Of a DNA stretch of 24,726 nucleotides, positions 16,378-24,603 are shown in pieces. Under the pieces are notes generated by a model that was given only the letters and a program-made list of their open reading frames with translations, was not told the origin of the DNA and did no database searches. The stretch is from an uncultured Clostridia bacterium (lineage in GTDB: Bacteria; Bacillota; Clostridia; TANB77; CAG-508). The position numbers were made by a program, and so were the translations under genes. Each line of letters opens with the position of its first letter. Within the stretch, counting starts at the first letter, position 1. The stretch lies in NCBI GenBank assembly GCA_947630255.1, contig CANRGU010000006.1, forward strand, positions 1 to 24,726, in the 5' to 3' direction.

Positions 16378-17322
16378 ATGAGTTCAATTTCTAGTTTATT
16401 TGGATATATTCTAAATTTTATTTACGAACTAGTAAAAAATTATGGTTTAGCAATAATAATATTTTCAATTTTATTAAAATTAATATTATTACCATTATCG
16501 ATAAAACAGCAAAAAACAATGAAAAAATCAGCAAAAGTTCAAGAAAAAATGAAAGAAATACAAGACAAATACAAGAATGACCAAATGAAAATGAATCAAG
16601 AGATGATGGATTTATATAAGAGGGAGAACTTAAGTCCCTTTAGTGGGTGTTTAACTTCAATTATTCAAATTATATTGTTATTTGCAATGTTTGGTTTAGT
16701 TAGAAGTCCACTTACATATATGAAAAAAGTAGATAATAATATTTTGGGAGAGGTTCAAAGATATATTGAAACTCAAGAAAATGTTTCAATTTCACAAGGA
16801 TATCCACAAATAAGTATTGTAAAATATGTTTCTAATAATAAAGATAAAGAAATAGAAGTTGCAAAAGAAGAAAATCAAGAGGAAAAAGAAAAAATTAATT
16901 TAAATGATTTATATATTAATATGAATTTTTTCGGATTAGATTTAAGCAATGTTCCACAAGAAAATTGGAAAGATCCAACAGTATTTATAATTCCTATATT
17001 ATATGTACTAACAACAATTGCATCAATGAAGATAACAATGAAAATGACGTCAACAAAAAATAAGGAAAAAGATATAATAGAAATAAAAGATGAGGAGCAA
17101 AAAGGTGAAGAAAATAAAAAAGAGGAACCAGATCCTCAAGAAATGGCAGCTCAAATGAATAAGAGTATGTCGTGGTTTATGCCAATAATGTCAATTAGTA
17201 TTTCTATTATAGCTCCACTTGGACTTGCCTTATATTGGTTAGTTAATAATATATTGATGATTGCTGAAAGATTAATAATAAATAGATTTTTAGATTCAAA
17301 TAAGGAGGAGCAAAATGGCTAA
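16378..17322 (+). CDS. yidC: YidC/Oxa1 membrane protein insertase
   Basis: Inserts small membrane proteins and helps SecYEG; 314 residues. The first transmembrane segment is followed by the motif PLSIKQQKTMKK, a cytosolic coiled-coil hairpin (KVQEKMKEIQDKYKNDQMKM), and the later segments around PFSGCLTSIIQIILLFAMFG and FMPIMSISISIIAPLGLALY. The hydrophilic-groove arginine of Bacillus YidC appears as lysine in LLKLILLPL, a conservative change. An unusually long charged stretch (Glu/Lys-rich) interrupts the outer loop, and another precedes the last helices. I chose ATG 16378 because GGAGG lies 6 bases before it; the in-frame ATG at 16366 would precede that site. The stop overlaps jag by 8 bases. 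Confidence 0.95.
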   Translation: MSSISSLFGYILNFIYELVKNYGLAIIIFSILLKLILLPLSIKQQKTMKKSAKVQEKMKEIQDKYKNDQMKMNQEMMDLYKRENLSPFSGCLTSIIQIILLFAMFGLVRSPLTYMKKVDNNILGEVQRYIETQENVSISQGYPQISIVKYVSNNKDKEIEVAKEENQEEKEKINLNDLYINMNFFGLDLSNVPQENWKDPTVFIIPILYVLTTIASMKITMKMTSTKNKEKDIIEIKDEEQKGEENKKEEPDPQEMAAQMNKSMSWFMPIMSISISIIAPLGLALYWLVNNILMIAERLIINRFLDSNKEEQNG

Positions 17323-17998
17323 AACAATAATTGCACAAGGAAAAACAACAAATGAAGCTATTGAAAATGGACTAAAAGAATTAAAAGTATCAAAAGATAT
17401 GGTAGAGGTAAAAGTTATAGAAGAGGAAAAAAGAAGTTTCTATAATATTCTTGCTCCAAGAGTTGTTAAAGTAGAATTAAAATTGAAAGATGAAATAAAA
17501 AGAGAAGAAAAAAATACAGGAAAAGCAGAAAGAAAAATAAATAAAAACGAGAAAGAAATAGAAGAAGCAGTTGAACAAATAAATGACTTTTTAAATAATT
17601 TTTTACAAAAAGAAATAAAATTTAAAACAGAAGTTAAAGAATATGAAATATATGTAGATATTAATGGGGAAGATGTAAATCATTTGATAGGTTATAGAGG
17701 AGAAACAATAAATGCTCTTCAAACAGTACTTACATCTATAGCAAACAAAAAGAGTTCATTAAAAATAAGAGTGTATTTAGATATTGAAGGATATAGAGAA
17801 AAAAGAGAAAAGACATTAGAAGATTTAGCAGAGAAAATAGCAAGAACTGTAGTAAGAACTGGAAAATCGATTACATTAGAACCAATGACTGCATATGAGA
17901 GAAAAGTTATTCATACTAAGTTGCAAACACATAGTAAAGTAGAAACATTTAGTAAAGGTGAGGAACCATATAGAAAAGTTGTAATAAAATTAAAGTAA
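17315..17998 (+). CDS. jag: Jag/KhpB RNA-binding protein
   Basis: A 227-residue protein with the three parts of the family: the Jag N-terminal domain (MAKTIIAQGKTTNEAIENGL, ending near residue 52), a Lys/Glu linker, a KH domain with the GYRGETINALQ loop near residues 129-139, and an R3H domain ending in EPMTAYERKVIHTKLQ and YRKVVIKLK. KhpB proteins bind many RNAs with partner KhpA and influence cell elongation and division. It starts inside the last codons of yidC, after GGAGG, so the two are translationally coupled. A terminator follows. Confidence 0.95.
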   Translation: MAKTIIAQGKTTNEAIENGLKELKVSKDMVEVKVIEEEKRSFYNILAPRVVKVELKLKDEIKREEKNTGKAERKINKNEKEIEEAVEQINDFLNNFLQKEIKFKTEVKEYEIYVDINGEDVNHLIGYRGETINALQTVLTSIANKKSSLKIRVYLDIEGYREKREKTLEDLAEKIARTVVRTGKSITLEPMTAYERKVIHTKLQTHSKVETFSKGEEPYRKVVIKLK

Positions 17999-18003
17999 TA
18001 CTT

Positions 18004-18030
18004 AAGGCAGGGAGGAGGATTCCCTGCTTT
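18004..18030 (+). terminator. Hairpin after jag
   Basis: GCAGGGA (18007-18013) pairs with TCCCTGC (18021-18027) around a GGAGGAT loop, extended by A-T and G-T pairs to 10 bp. It ends in TTTATT, a modest U-tail. It probably closes the rpmH-jag operon, with some read-through into mnmE possible. Confidence 0.65.
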
Positions 18031-18076
18031 ATTAAATTAAGAGAAGTAAAAATTAAGGAGTAAGAAAGGAGAAAAA

Positions 18077-19454
18077 ATGGCTACAATAGCAGCGATATCA
18101 ACGGCACCAGGAATCGGTGGAATAGGCATAGTAAGAATGAGCGGAGAGGAATGTTTTAAAGTTCTAGATAGAATATTTAAAGCAAAAAATCCTGAACAAA
18201 TAGCGAAAATAAAGGGTTATACAATTAAATATGGAAATATAATAGATCCAAAAACTAATATAAATGTTGATGAGGTTTTAGTGTCATATTTTAAAAAACC
18301 AAAGAGCTATACAATGGAAAACATGTGTGAAATTAGTTCACATGGAGGTATTATTGTTGTAAGAAAAATATTGGAATTATGCTTGGAAAATGGTGCAAAG
18401 CTTGCAGAGCCAGGAGAATTTACAAAACTTGCTTTCTTAAATGGAAGAATAGATTTGAGTCAAGTTGAATCAATAATAGATATAATAAATGCTAAAACCG
18501 AAAAGGAGCTCAGGGCATCGACAAATCAATTAGAGGGGCATCTTTCAAATGAAATTAATAAGATAAAAAAAGATATATTAGATTTATTGGTTCAAATAGA
18601 AGCTTCTATAGATTATCCTGAATATGATGTTGAAGAAGTAACAAAAGAACTCGCAAGTAAGAATCTAGAAAAAATAGAACAAAGTTTAAATAAATTATAT
18701 AATAGTTTCGAAAATGGAAAAATTATAAAGGAAGGAATTAAAGTTGCTATTATAGGAAGACCTAATAGCGGAAAATCATCTTTACTAAATGCAATATTAA
18801 ATGAAGATAGAGCAATTGTTACAGAAATAGAGGGAACAACGAGAGATACTATAGAGGAATTTGTTAGTATAAAAGGTATACCATTTAAGATTATAGATAC
18901 AGCAGGAATTAGAGAGGCAGACAATGAGGTAGAAAAAATACGGAATAAAGAAATCAAAAAAGGTGGCAGAAAATAGCGATTTAATTATAGCAATGTTTGA
19001 TAATTCTAAACCACTTAATAAAGAGGATAAAGAAATTTTAGAATTTATAAAAAATAAAAACGCTATTATATTATTAAATAAAATAGATTTACAGAAAGAC
19101 AATTTAGAAAATTGCAAAGAAATAATTGATACAAATAAAAAAGTGCTAAAAATATCTTTGGCGTCAGAATCAAATCTAAGCGGTTTATATGATGAACTTG
19201 ATATAATGTTTAGCTTAAGTAAAATAATGCCTGATAACGAAATTACAATAACAAATATTAGACATAAAGAATTAATAGAGGATGCATTAAAACATGTTGA
19301 AAAGGCAAAAGAGGATATTGATGGAGATATGCCAATTGATATAGTATCAATTAACATAAAAGAAATTTTACAAGATTTAGGAAAGATTACAGGAGAAAAT
19401 GTTAGTGAAGATGTTATAAAAGGAATTTTTTCAAAATTTTGTTTAGGAAAATAA
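18077..19454 (+). CDS. mnmE: tRNA modification GTPase MnmE (contains a CGGA +1 site)
   Basis: With MnmG this GTPase installs the aminomethyl-type modification on the wobble uridine U34 of several tRNAs. With one +1 shift at codon 289 it has 458 residues, the family length. Features: N-terminal folate-binding domain (AAISTAPGIGGIGIVRMSG), helical domain, G1 GRPNSGKS (227-234), G2 region EGTTRDT, G3 DTAG (274-277), then after the shift GIKKSKKVAE, G4 NKID and the C-terminal FCLGK with the active cysteine. The restored glycine matches the conserved EKIG position just after switch II. The zero-frame product stops 11 codons later and lacks G4 and the catalytic cysteine. AAAGGAG precedes the ATG. 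mnmG follows 47 bases downstream. Confidence 0.94.
18941..18944 (+). other. CGGA +1 recoding site 6 (mnmE)
   Basis: ATA-CGG-AAT-AAA. Dropping the C gives ATA-GGA-ATA-AAG (Ile-Gly-Ile-Lys), the family consensus at this point of MnmE. The zero frame stops at a TAG 11 codons later. Confidence 0.87.
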
Positions 19455-19501
19455 TAAAAGTATAATAAATATGAAATGAAAATTACAAAGAAGGGAATAT
19501 T

Positions 19502-21376
19502 ATGAAATATAATGCAGGAAATTATGATGTAGCAGTAATTGGAGCAGGACATGCAGGATGCGAGGCCGCACTTGCATGCAGTAGAAAAGGGCATAAGACA
19601 TTGCTTTTTTCGATAAGTTTAGAGTGTATAGCAAATATGCCATGTAATCCTAATATAGGAGGAACATCAAAAGGGCATCTTGTAAGAGAGATAGACGCAT
19701 TAGGTGGAGAAATGGGAAAGAATATAGATAAAACATTTATACAATCGAAAATGCTTAATACTTCAAAGGGTCCTGCCGTTTACTCTTTAAGGGCACAAGC
19801 AGATAGAAAAAAATATCAGCAAGAAATGAAGCACACATTAGAGAAACAAGAGAATTTGTTTGTTAAGCAAGCGGAAATTGTGGACATAAAGGTAGAGAAT
19901 GGAGAAGTAAAAGCAGTAGAGACAAATATAGGAGCAATATATAATGTTAAAGCAGTGATTCTTGCTACAGGTACATATTTAAAAGGGAAAATTTATATAG
20001 GGGAAACAAATTATGAAAGTGGTCCAGATGGAGTATTTCCAGCAAATAGATTATCTGAAGCATTAAAGAGATTAGGGATAAAACTTGTTAGATTTAAAAC
20101 AGGAACTCCTGCTAGAGTAAACAGAAGAAGCATAGATTTTTCTAAAATGGAAATACAAGAAGGGGATGAAGATATTGTTCCGTTTTCTTTTGAAAATGAA
20201 CCAAAACAAATTAAGCAAGTGCCATGTTATTTGACATATACAAATGAAAAAACACATGAAATAATAAGACAAAATTTACATAGATCTCCATTATATTCAG
20301 GTCAAATAGAGGGAACAGGACCAAGATATTGTCCATCTATTGAAGATAAAGTTGTAAGATTTAGTGATAAAGAAAGACACCAAATATTTATAGAACCAAT
20401 GGGAGAAAGCACTGAAGAAATGTATGTTCAAGGAATGAGTTCATCACTTCCAGAAGATGTACAAATTGCAATGTATAGAACTATTCCTGGACTTGAAAAT
20501 GTTGAATTTACAAGACCGGCATATGCAATAGAATACGATTGTATAGATCCAGTACAATTAAAATTATCTTTAGAATTAAAGAATATAAAAGGAATGTTTC
20601 TAGCAGGTCAAATAAATGGAACTTCTGGTTATGAAGAAGCTGCAGCACAAGGAATTATTGCAGGAATTAATGCAAGCCTTGAATTAGAAGGAAAAGATCC
20701 TATCATACTACATAGATCTGATGCATATATAGGTGTGTTAATTGATGATATTGTTACAAAAGGAACCAATGAACCATATAGAATGATGACTTCAAGAGCC
20801 GAATATAGGCTGCTACTAAGGCAAGATAATGCAGACCTAAGATTAACGCCTATTGGATATGAAGTTGGATTAATTTCAGATGAAAGGTATAAAGCCTTTT
20901 TAAAGAAAAAAGAAAATGTAAAAAATGAGATAGAAAGATTAAAAAAAGTAAGTATAAAACCGAGCGAAGAAGTTAATAAATTTTTAGAAGAAAATGGATC
21001 AACAGCAATAAGCCATGGAGTTAAGTTGATAGATTTGTTAAAAAGAAGTGAACTTTCATATAAAGCGTTAGAAAATTTGGATATAGATAGACCAAAGTTA
21101 ACTAGACAAGAGGAAGAACAAGTAGAAATACAAGTAAAGTATGAAGGATATATTAAGTTACAATTAGCGCAAGTAGAAAAATTTAAAAAACTAGAAACTA
21201 AGATGCTTCCAGACGATATAGATTATAAAAATTTAAAAGGAATAAGCTTAGAAGCTAGACAAAAATTAGATAAATTCAGACCACTTTCAATAGGGCAAGC
21301 ATCAAGAATATCAGGCGTTTCACCAGCAGATATAGCAGTATTGTTAATTTATCTTGAGCAAAGAAATAGAAAATAA
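19502..21376 (+). CDS. mnmG: tRNA uridine-34 modification enzyme MnmG (GidA)
   Basis: FAD-dependent partner of MnmE; 624 residues, full length. The Rossmann motif is GAGHAG (14-19), followed by EAALACSRKG, CNPNIGGTSKGHLVREIDAL, the NAD/substrate region GTPARVNRRSIDFS, the FAD-site GYEEAAAQG and the C-terminal MnmE-interaction helices ending SGVSPADIAVLLIYLEQR. A weak GAAGGG lies before the ATG. The frame is intact and has no in-frame CGG, although two CGG trinucleotides occur across codon boundaries. Placed between mnmE and rsmG as in most Firmicutes. Confidence 0.97.
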   Translation: MKYNAGNYDVAVIGAGHAGCEAALACSRKGHKTLLFSISLECIANMPCNPNIGGTSKGHLVREIDALGGEMGKNIDKTFIQSKMLNTSKGPAVYSLRAQADRKKYQQEMKHTLEKQENLFVKQAEIVDIKVENGEVKAVETNIGAIYNVKAVILATGTYLKGKIYIGETNYESGPDGVFPANRLSEALKRLGIKLVRFKTGTPARVNRRSIDFSKMEIQEGDEDIVPFSFENEPKQIKQVPCYLTYTNEKTHEIIRQNLHRSPLYSGQIEGTGPRYCPSIEDKVVRFSDKERHQIFIEPMGESTEEMYVQGMSSSLPEDVQIAMYRTIPGLENVEFTRPAYAIEYDCIDPVQLKLSLELKNIKGMFLAGQINGTSGYEEAAAQGIIAGINASLELEGKDPIILHRSDAYIGVLIDDIVTKGTNEPYRMMTSRAEYRLLLRQDNADLRLTPIGYEVGLISDERYKAFLKKKENVKNEIERLKKVSIKPSEEVNKFLEENGSTAISHGVKLIDLLKRSELSYKALENLDIDRPKLTRQEEEQVEIQVKYEGYIKLQLAQVEKFKKLETKMLPDDIDYKNLKGISLEARQKLDKFRPLSIGQASRISGVSPADIAVLLIYLEQRNRK

Positions 21377-21419
21377 ATTGTAATTTATCAAAATAATATA
21401 TTAACTAGGAGAGAAACAA

Positions 21420-22139
21420 ATGGAAGAAAACAAATTCAAAGAAATAATGATAGATAATTTGAAAGATTTAAACATAGAATTATCAAACATACAACTAGAG
21501 CAATTTTATAAATATATGAACATATTGATAGGGTGGAATAAAGTTATGAACTTAACAGCTATAGTTGAACCAAGTGAAATTGTAACAAAGCATTTTGTTG
21601 ATTCATTAACAATATTAGATAAAGTGGAAAAAAACTCTGTCATAATAGATGTAGGAACTGGAGCAGGATTTCCAGGAATTCCAATAAAAATAGCTTTTCC
21701 AGAAACAGAGGTAGTTCTATTAGACTCGCTAGGTAAAAGAATAAGATTTTTAGATGAAGTGATAGAAAAATTAAATTTAAAAAAGATAAAAGCCATACAT
21801 GGAAGAGCAGAGGATTATGGTAGAGATAGAGAACATAGAGAAAAGTATGATATAGCTGTTGCAAGGGCAGTAGCTCCGTTAAATATATTATTAGAATATT
21901 TGATGCCTTTTGTGAAAGTAGGAGGAAAATGTATCTGTATGAAGGGATCAAACAGTGAAGATGAAATAAATAAAAGTACTAATGCTATTAAATTATTAGG
22001 TGGCGAGATGATAGAAACTGATGAATTTTTTATTCCTAATACAGATATAAAGAGAAAAATAATAGAAGTTAATAAAATGAAACAAATTTCAGAGAAGTAT
22101 CCTAGAAAAGCAGGAATCCCTTCTAAACAGCCATTATAA
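21420..22139 (+). CDS. rsmG: 16S rRNA (guanine-527-N7) methyltransferase RsmG
   Basis: SAM-dependent methyltransferase (GidB) that methylates G527 of 16S rRNA in the small subunit; loss gives low-level streptomycin resistance in other species. The 239 residues contain WNKVMNLTAI, KHFVDSLTIL, the SAM motif DVGTGAGFPG (77-86), LLDSLGKRIRFLDEV and ARAVAPLNILLEYLMP, all expected. The C-terminal YPRKAGIPSKQPL is the family ending. GGAGAG lies 8 bases before the ATG, 43 bases after mnmG. A 292-base gap to parA follows. Confidence 0.97.
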   Translation: MEENKFKEIMIDNLKDLNIELSNIQLEQFYKYMNILIGWNKVMNLTAIVEPSEIVTKHFVDSLTILDKVEKNSVIIDVGTGAGFPGIPIKIAFPETEVVLLDSLGKRIRFLDEVIEKLNLKKIKAIHGRAEDYGRDREHREKYDIAVARAVAPLNILLEYLMPFVKVGGKCICMKGSNSEDEINKSTNAIKLLGGEMIETDEFFIPNTDIKRKIIEVNKMKQISEKYPRKAGIPSKQPL

Positions 22140-22431
22140 AACGAAAGTATATTGTTCCACGTTTGACGAATCCATGAAACACTTGGCAATACTAGGATTT
22201 TTTGCTGACAGACAAAAAACAAGAACAATTAAAATTCGACAAAAAAATAAAAAGAAAAATAGAAAATATTGTATAAATTCATTGACATATTTCTAATATT
22301 TTTATATTATTAATATGTTAATGAATTTTTTTGATATAATGTAAAAATATTATTGAATTATGAAAATATGAATAATCAATTTGATATGGAAAAGGGCATA
22401 AGTCACTTTTTTAATTTATGGAGGGATAAAT
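22140..22431 (+). promoter_or_regulatory. rsmG-parA intergenic region with parA promoters
   Basis: No gene is seen. A -35 TTGACA (22282-22287) and -10 TATTAT (22305-22310) are 17 bases apart. A second, extended -10 (TGATATAAT, 22332-22340) follows, so parAB probably has two starts. GGAGGG precedes the TTG start of parA. The left part holds two parS-like half-sites (22153-22181) and, at 22198-22217, a weak T/A-flanked hairpin (TTTTTTG / CAAAAAA) that I do not call a terminator. Confidence 0.6.
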
Positions 22432-23199
22432 TTGAGTAAAGTTATAGCAGTAGTGAACCAAAAAGGAGGAGTAGGAAAGACTACAACTGCAGTTAATGTA
22501 AGTACAATACTAGCAAAAAAAGGTAAAAAAGTATTATTAATTGATGAAGATCCTCAAGGTAATGCAACTAGTGGATTAGGAATAGAAAAAAATACAGACA
22601 AATCTATTTATGATGTAATTATTAATGATGTTGAATTTGATGAGGCTATTATAAAGAGCCCAATAAAGAACTTATTTGTTTGTCCATCAAATATAAATTT
22701 AGCAGGAGCAGAGGTAGAATTAGTTCCAATGATGTCTAGAGAACTAAAATTGAAAGAAAAAATTGAAAAAATAAGAGACAAATTTAATTATATAATTATA
22801 GATTGTCCACCATCACTAGGTTTATTAACCATTAATGCGTTTACTGCATCTGATTCATTACTTATACCTATACAATGCGAATATTATGCGCTAGAAGGTG
22901 TTGGACAACTTATGAATACAGTAAATTTAGTAAAAAAACAATTGAATAAAGATTTGTATATAGAAGGCGTTGTTTTAACAATGAATGATGCTAGAACTAA
23001 TCTTTCAAATCAAGTTATAACAGAGGTAAAAACTTACTTTAAGGATAATGTATATAAAACAATAATACCAAGAAATGTTAAATTAAGCGAAGCACCAAGT
23101 TATGGTATGCCAATCAGTGTATATGCGCCTAGATCAAAAGGGGCAAGATGTTATGAAAAATTAACAAATGAAATTATGAGAGGAAAAAAACATATATAA
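22432..23199 (+). CDS. parA: Chromosome partitioning ATPase ParA (Soj)
   Basis: Walker-type ATPase that with ParB-parS moves origins apart and, in Firmicutes, regulates DnaA. The 255 residues contain the deviant Walker A QKGGVGKTTT (10-19), LLIDEDPQGNATSG, Walker B IIIDCPPSLG and PIQCEYYALEGVGQL, all diagnostic of Soj. It uses a TTG start with GGAGGG 6 bases before it. parB follows after 16 bases. The fully canonical P-loop contrasts with the altered one in the CpaE-like protein of the island. Confidence 0.97.
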   Translation: MSKVIAVVNQKGGVGKTTTAVNVSTILAKKGKKVLLIDEDPQGNATSGLGIEKNTDKSIYDVIINDVEFDEAIIKSPIKNLFVCPSNINLAGAEVELVPMMSRELKLKEKIEKIRDKFNYIIIDCPPSLGLLTINAFTASDSLLIPIQCEYYALEGVGQLMNTVNLVKKQLNKDLYIEGVVLTMNDARTNLSNQVITEVKTYFKDNVYKTIIPRNVKLSEAPSYGMPISVYAPRSKGARCYEKLTNEIMRGKKHI

Positions 23200-23215
23200 T
23201 AAAGGAGATGTTAAA

Positions 23216-24061
23216 ATGGCAAAGAAAACAGGTTTAGGAAAAGGCTTAGATGCCTTATTATCTACTAATATAGTAGAAGAAGAAAAAATTCAAGATGGAG
23301 AATTAATACAAAATTTAAAGGTTATAGAAGTAGAACCAAATAAAGATCAACCAAGAAGAAATTTTGATGAAGAATCAATAGAAGAATTAGCAAATTCTAT
23401 AAAAGAGTATGGAGTTATACAACCTATTATTGTTACTAAAGAAAAGAATTATTATAAAATAGTTGCAGGGGAGAGAAGATGGAGAGCTAGTAAAAAAGCA
23501 GGACTTTCTGAAATACCTGCAATTATAAGAGAATATGACAAACAAACAAATAGTGAAATAGCTTTAATTGAAAATATACAAAGACAGGATTTAAATCCAA
23601 TTGAAAAAGCTGTAGCTATAAGAGAATTGTTAGATAAATATGATTTAACACAACAGAAATTAGCTGATAAATTGGGAATTAGTAGAAGTGGAATTGCAAA
23701 TACTGTTAGAATTTTAAATTTATCTCCAAAGGTTATAGATTTAGTAAAAGAGGGAAAACTTACAGAGGGACATTGTAAAGCATTGTTGGCTATAGAAGAT
23801 CCTGAGAAGCAATATCAGGCTGCTTTACATATTATTGAAAGCGGAGATAGTGTTAGAGAAGCTGAAAAACAGGTAAAAATTAAGAAAACTAAAGTATCTA
23901 ACGATAGATATCAACCTATATATAGAGAAATAGAGGCTTCTTTCAGAAACTTTTTTGGAACTAAAGTTAAATTAGATGCTAAACAAAGAAGTGGTAAAAT
24001 TATAATACAATATTCTTCTAATGAAGATTTAGACAGAATTTTAAATTTGATTAATAAATAA
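23216..24061 (+). CDS. parB: Chromosome partitioning protein ParB (Spo0J)
   Basis: CTP-dependent DNA clamp that loads at parS and recruits SMC; 281 residues. It starts KKTGLGKGLDALL, the usual ParA-stimulating N-terminus. The CTP-binding motifs are GERRWRA (85-91) and ENIQRQDLNPIE (119-130), followed by the helix-turn-helix (LTQQKLADKLGISRSGIANT) that reads parS, and a C-terminal dimerisation part. AAAGGAG precedes the ATG. No second ParB-like gene (noc) is seen beside rsmG, unlike in Bacillus. Confidence 0.97.
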   Translation: MAKKTGLGKGLDALLSTNIVEEEKIQDGELIQNLKVIEVEPNKDQPRRNFDEESIEELANSIKEYGVIQPIIVTKEKNYYKIVAGERRWRASKKAGLSEIPAIIREYDKQTNSEIALIENIQRQDLNPIEKAVAIRELLDKYDLTQQKLADKLGISRSGIANTVRILNLSPKVIDLVKEGKLTEGHCKALLAIEDPEKQYQAALHIIESGDSVREAEKQVKIKKTKVSNDRYQPIYREIEASFRNFFGTKVKLDAKQRSGKIIIQYSSNEDLDRILNLINK

Positions 24062-24092
24062 ATGAATAATATAACATGAAGGGGAGAGACAA

Positions 24093-24593
24093 ATGGAAAT
24101 AATTAGTGATTTTATTAAATCTGATACATTTATAATAGCTGTTGCTGTATTAAATTTAATACTAATAGTGCTATATATTTGTAATGTAATAAAACTAAAA
24201 AAATTAAATAAAAATTATAAAAAATTTATGAATAAGCTAGGAAATGGCAATAATATTGATGAAATGCTTAAAGAATATATAGAAAAAGTAGAAGAAGTAG
24301 ACAAAAAGAATGAAGATATTATGCAATTTTGTAGCAGATTAGATAAAGAGATATCGTTATCAATTAAGAAAATAGGAATGATAAGATATAGTGCATTTAA
24401 AGATACTGGAAGTGATTTAAGTTTTGCATTAGCATTATTAAATGGTAACAATGATGGAGTATTATTAAATGGCATTTATTCAAGAGAGATGTCAAATATA
24501 TATGCAAAACAAGTTAGTGGAGGAAAAACAAATTGTAAATTATCAGATGAAGAAAAACAAGCATTAGATATAGCACTAAATCAAGAAAAGTGA
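24093..24593 (+). CDS. DUF4446 family membrane-anchored protein
   Basis: A 166-residue protein with one N-terminal transmembrane helix (about residues 13-31, IIAVAVLNLILIVLYICNV), a charged coiled-coil region and a conserved C-terminal domain (KIGMIRYSAFKDTGSDLSFA, LLNGNNDGVLLNGIYSRE). This is the pattern of DUF4446, whose genes often follow parB in Firmicutes; the function is unknown. GGGGAGAG lies before the ATG, 31 bases after parB, so it is probably in the parAB operon. Confidence 0.9.
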   Translation: MEIISDFIKSDTFIIAVAVLNLILIVLYICNVIKLKKLNKNYKKFMNKLGNGNNIDEMLKEYIEKVEEVDKKNEDIMQFCSRLDKEISLSIKKIGMIRYSAFKDTGSDLSFALALLNGNNDGVLLNGIYSREMSNIYAKQVSGGKTNCKLSDEEKQALDIALNQEK

Positions 24594-24603
24594 AAATAAA
24601 ATC

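Noticed and set aside
5449..18944. Treating recF, rnpA, mnmE, the VirB4-like and the unknown gene as pseudogenes
   Set aside because: All motifs are intact on both sides, the only lesion is the same C before GGA in the same phase, and rnpA is normally essential.
5449..18944. Homopolymer sequencing errors as cause of the frame breaks
   Set aside because: The window is full of long A/T runs that are undisturbed in genes, whereas the extra base is a C, usually a lone one, always before an in-frame GGA. It cannot be fully excluded without reads.
5449..18944. CGG reassigned to another amino acid
   Set aside because: A plain reassignment would not repair the reading frame; one base must be skipped at every site.
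22198..22217. Terminator after rsmG from TTTTTTG...CAAAAAA
   Set aside because: Stem is almost only A-T pairs, with no U-run after it in the right place.
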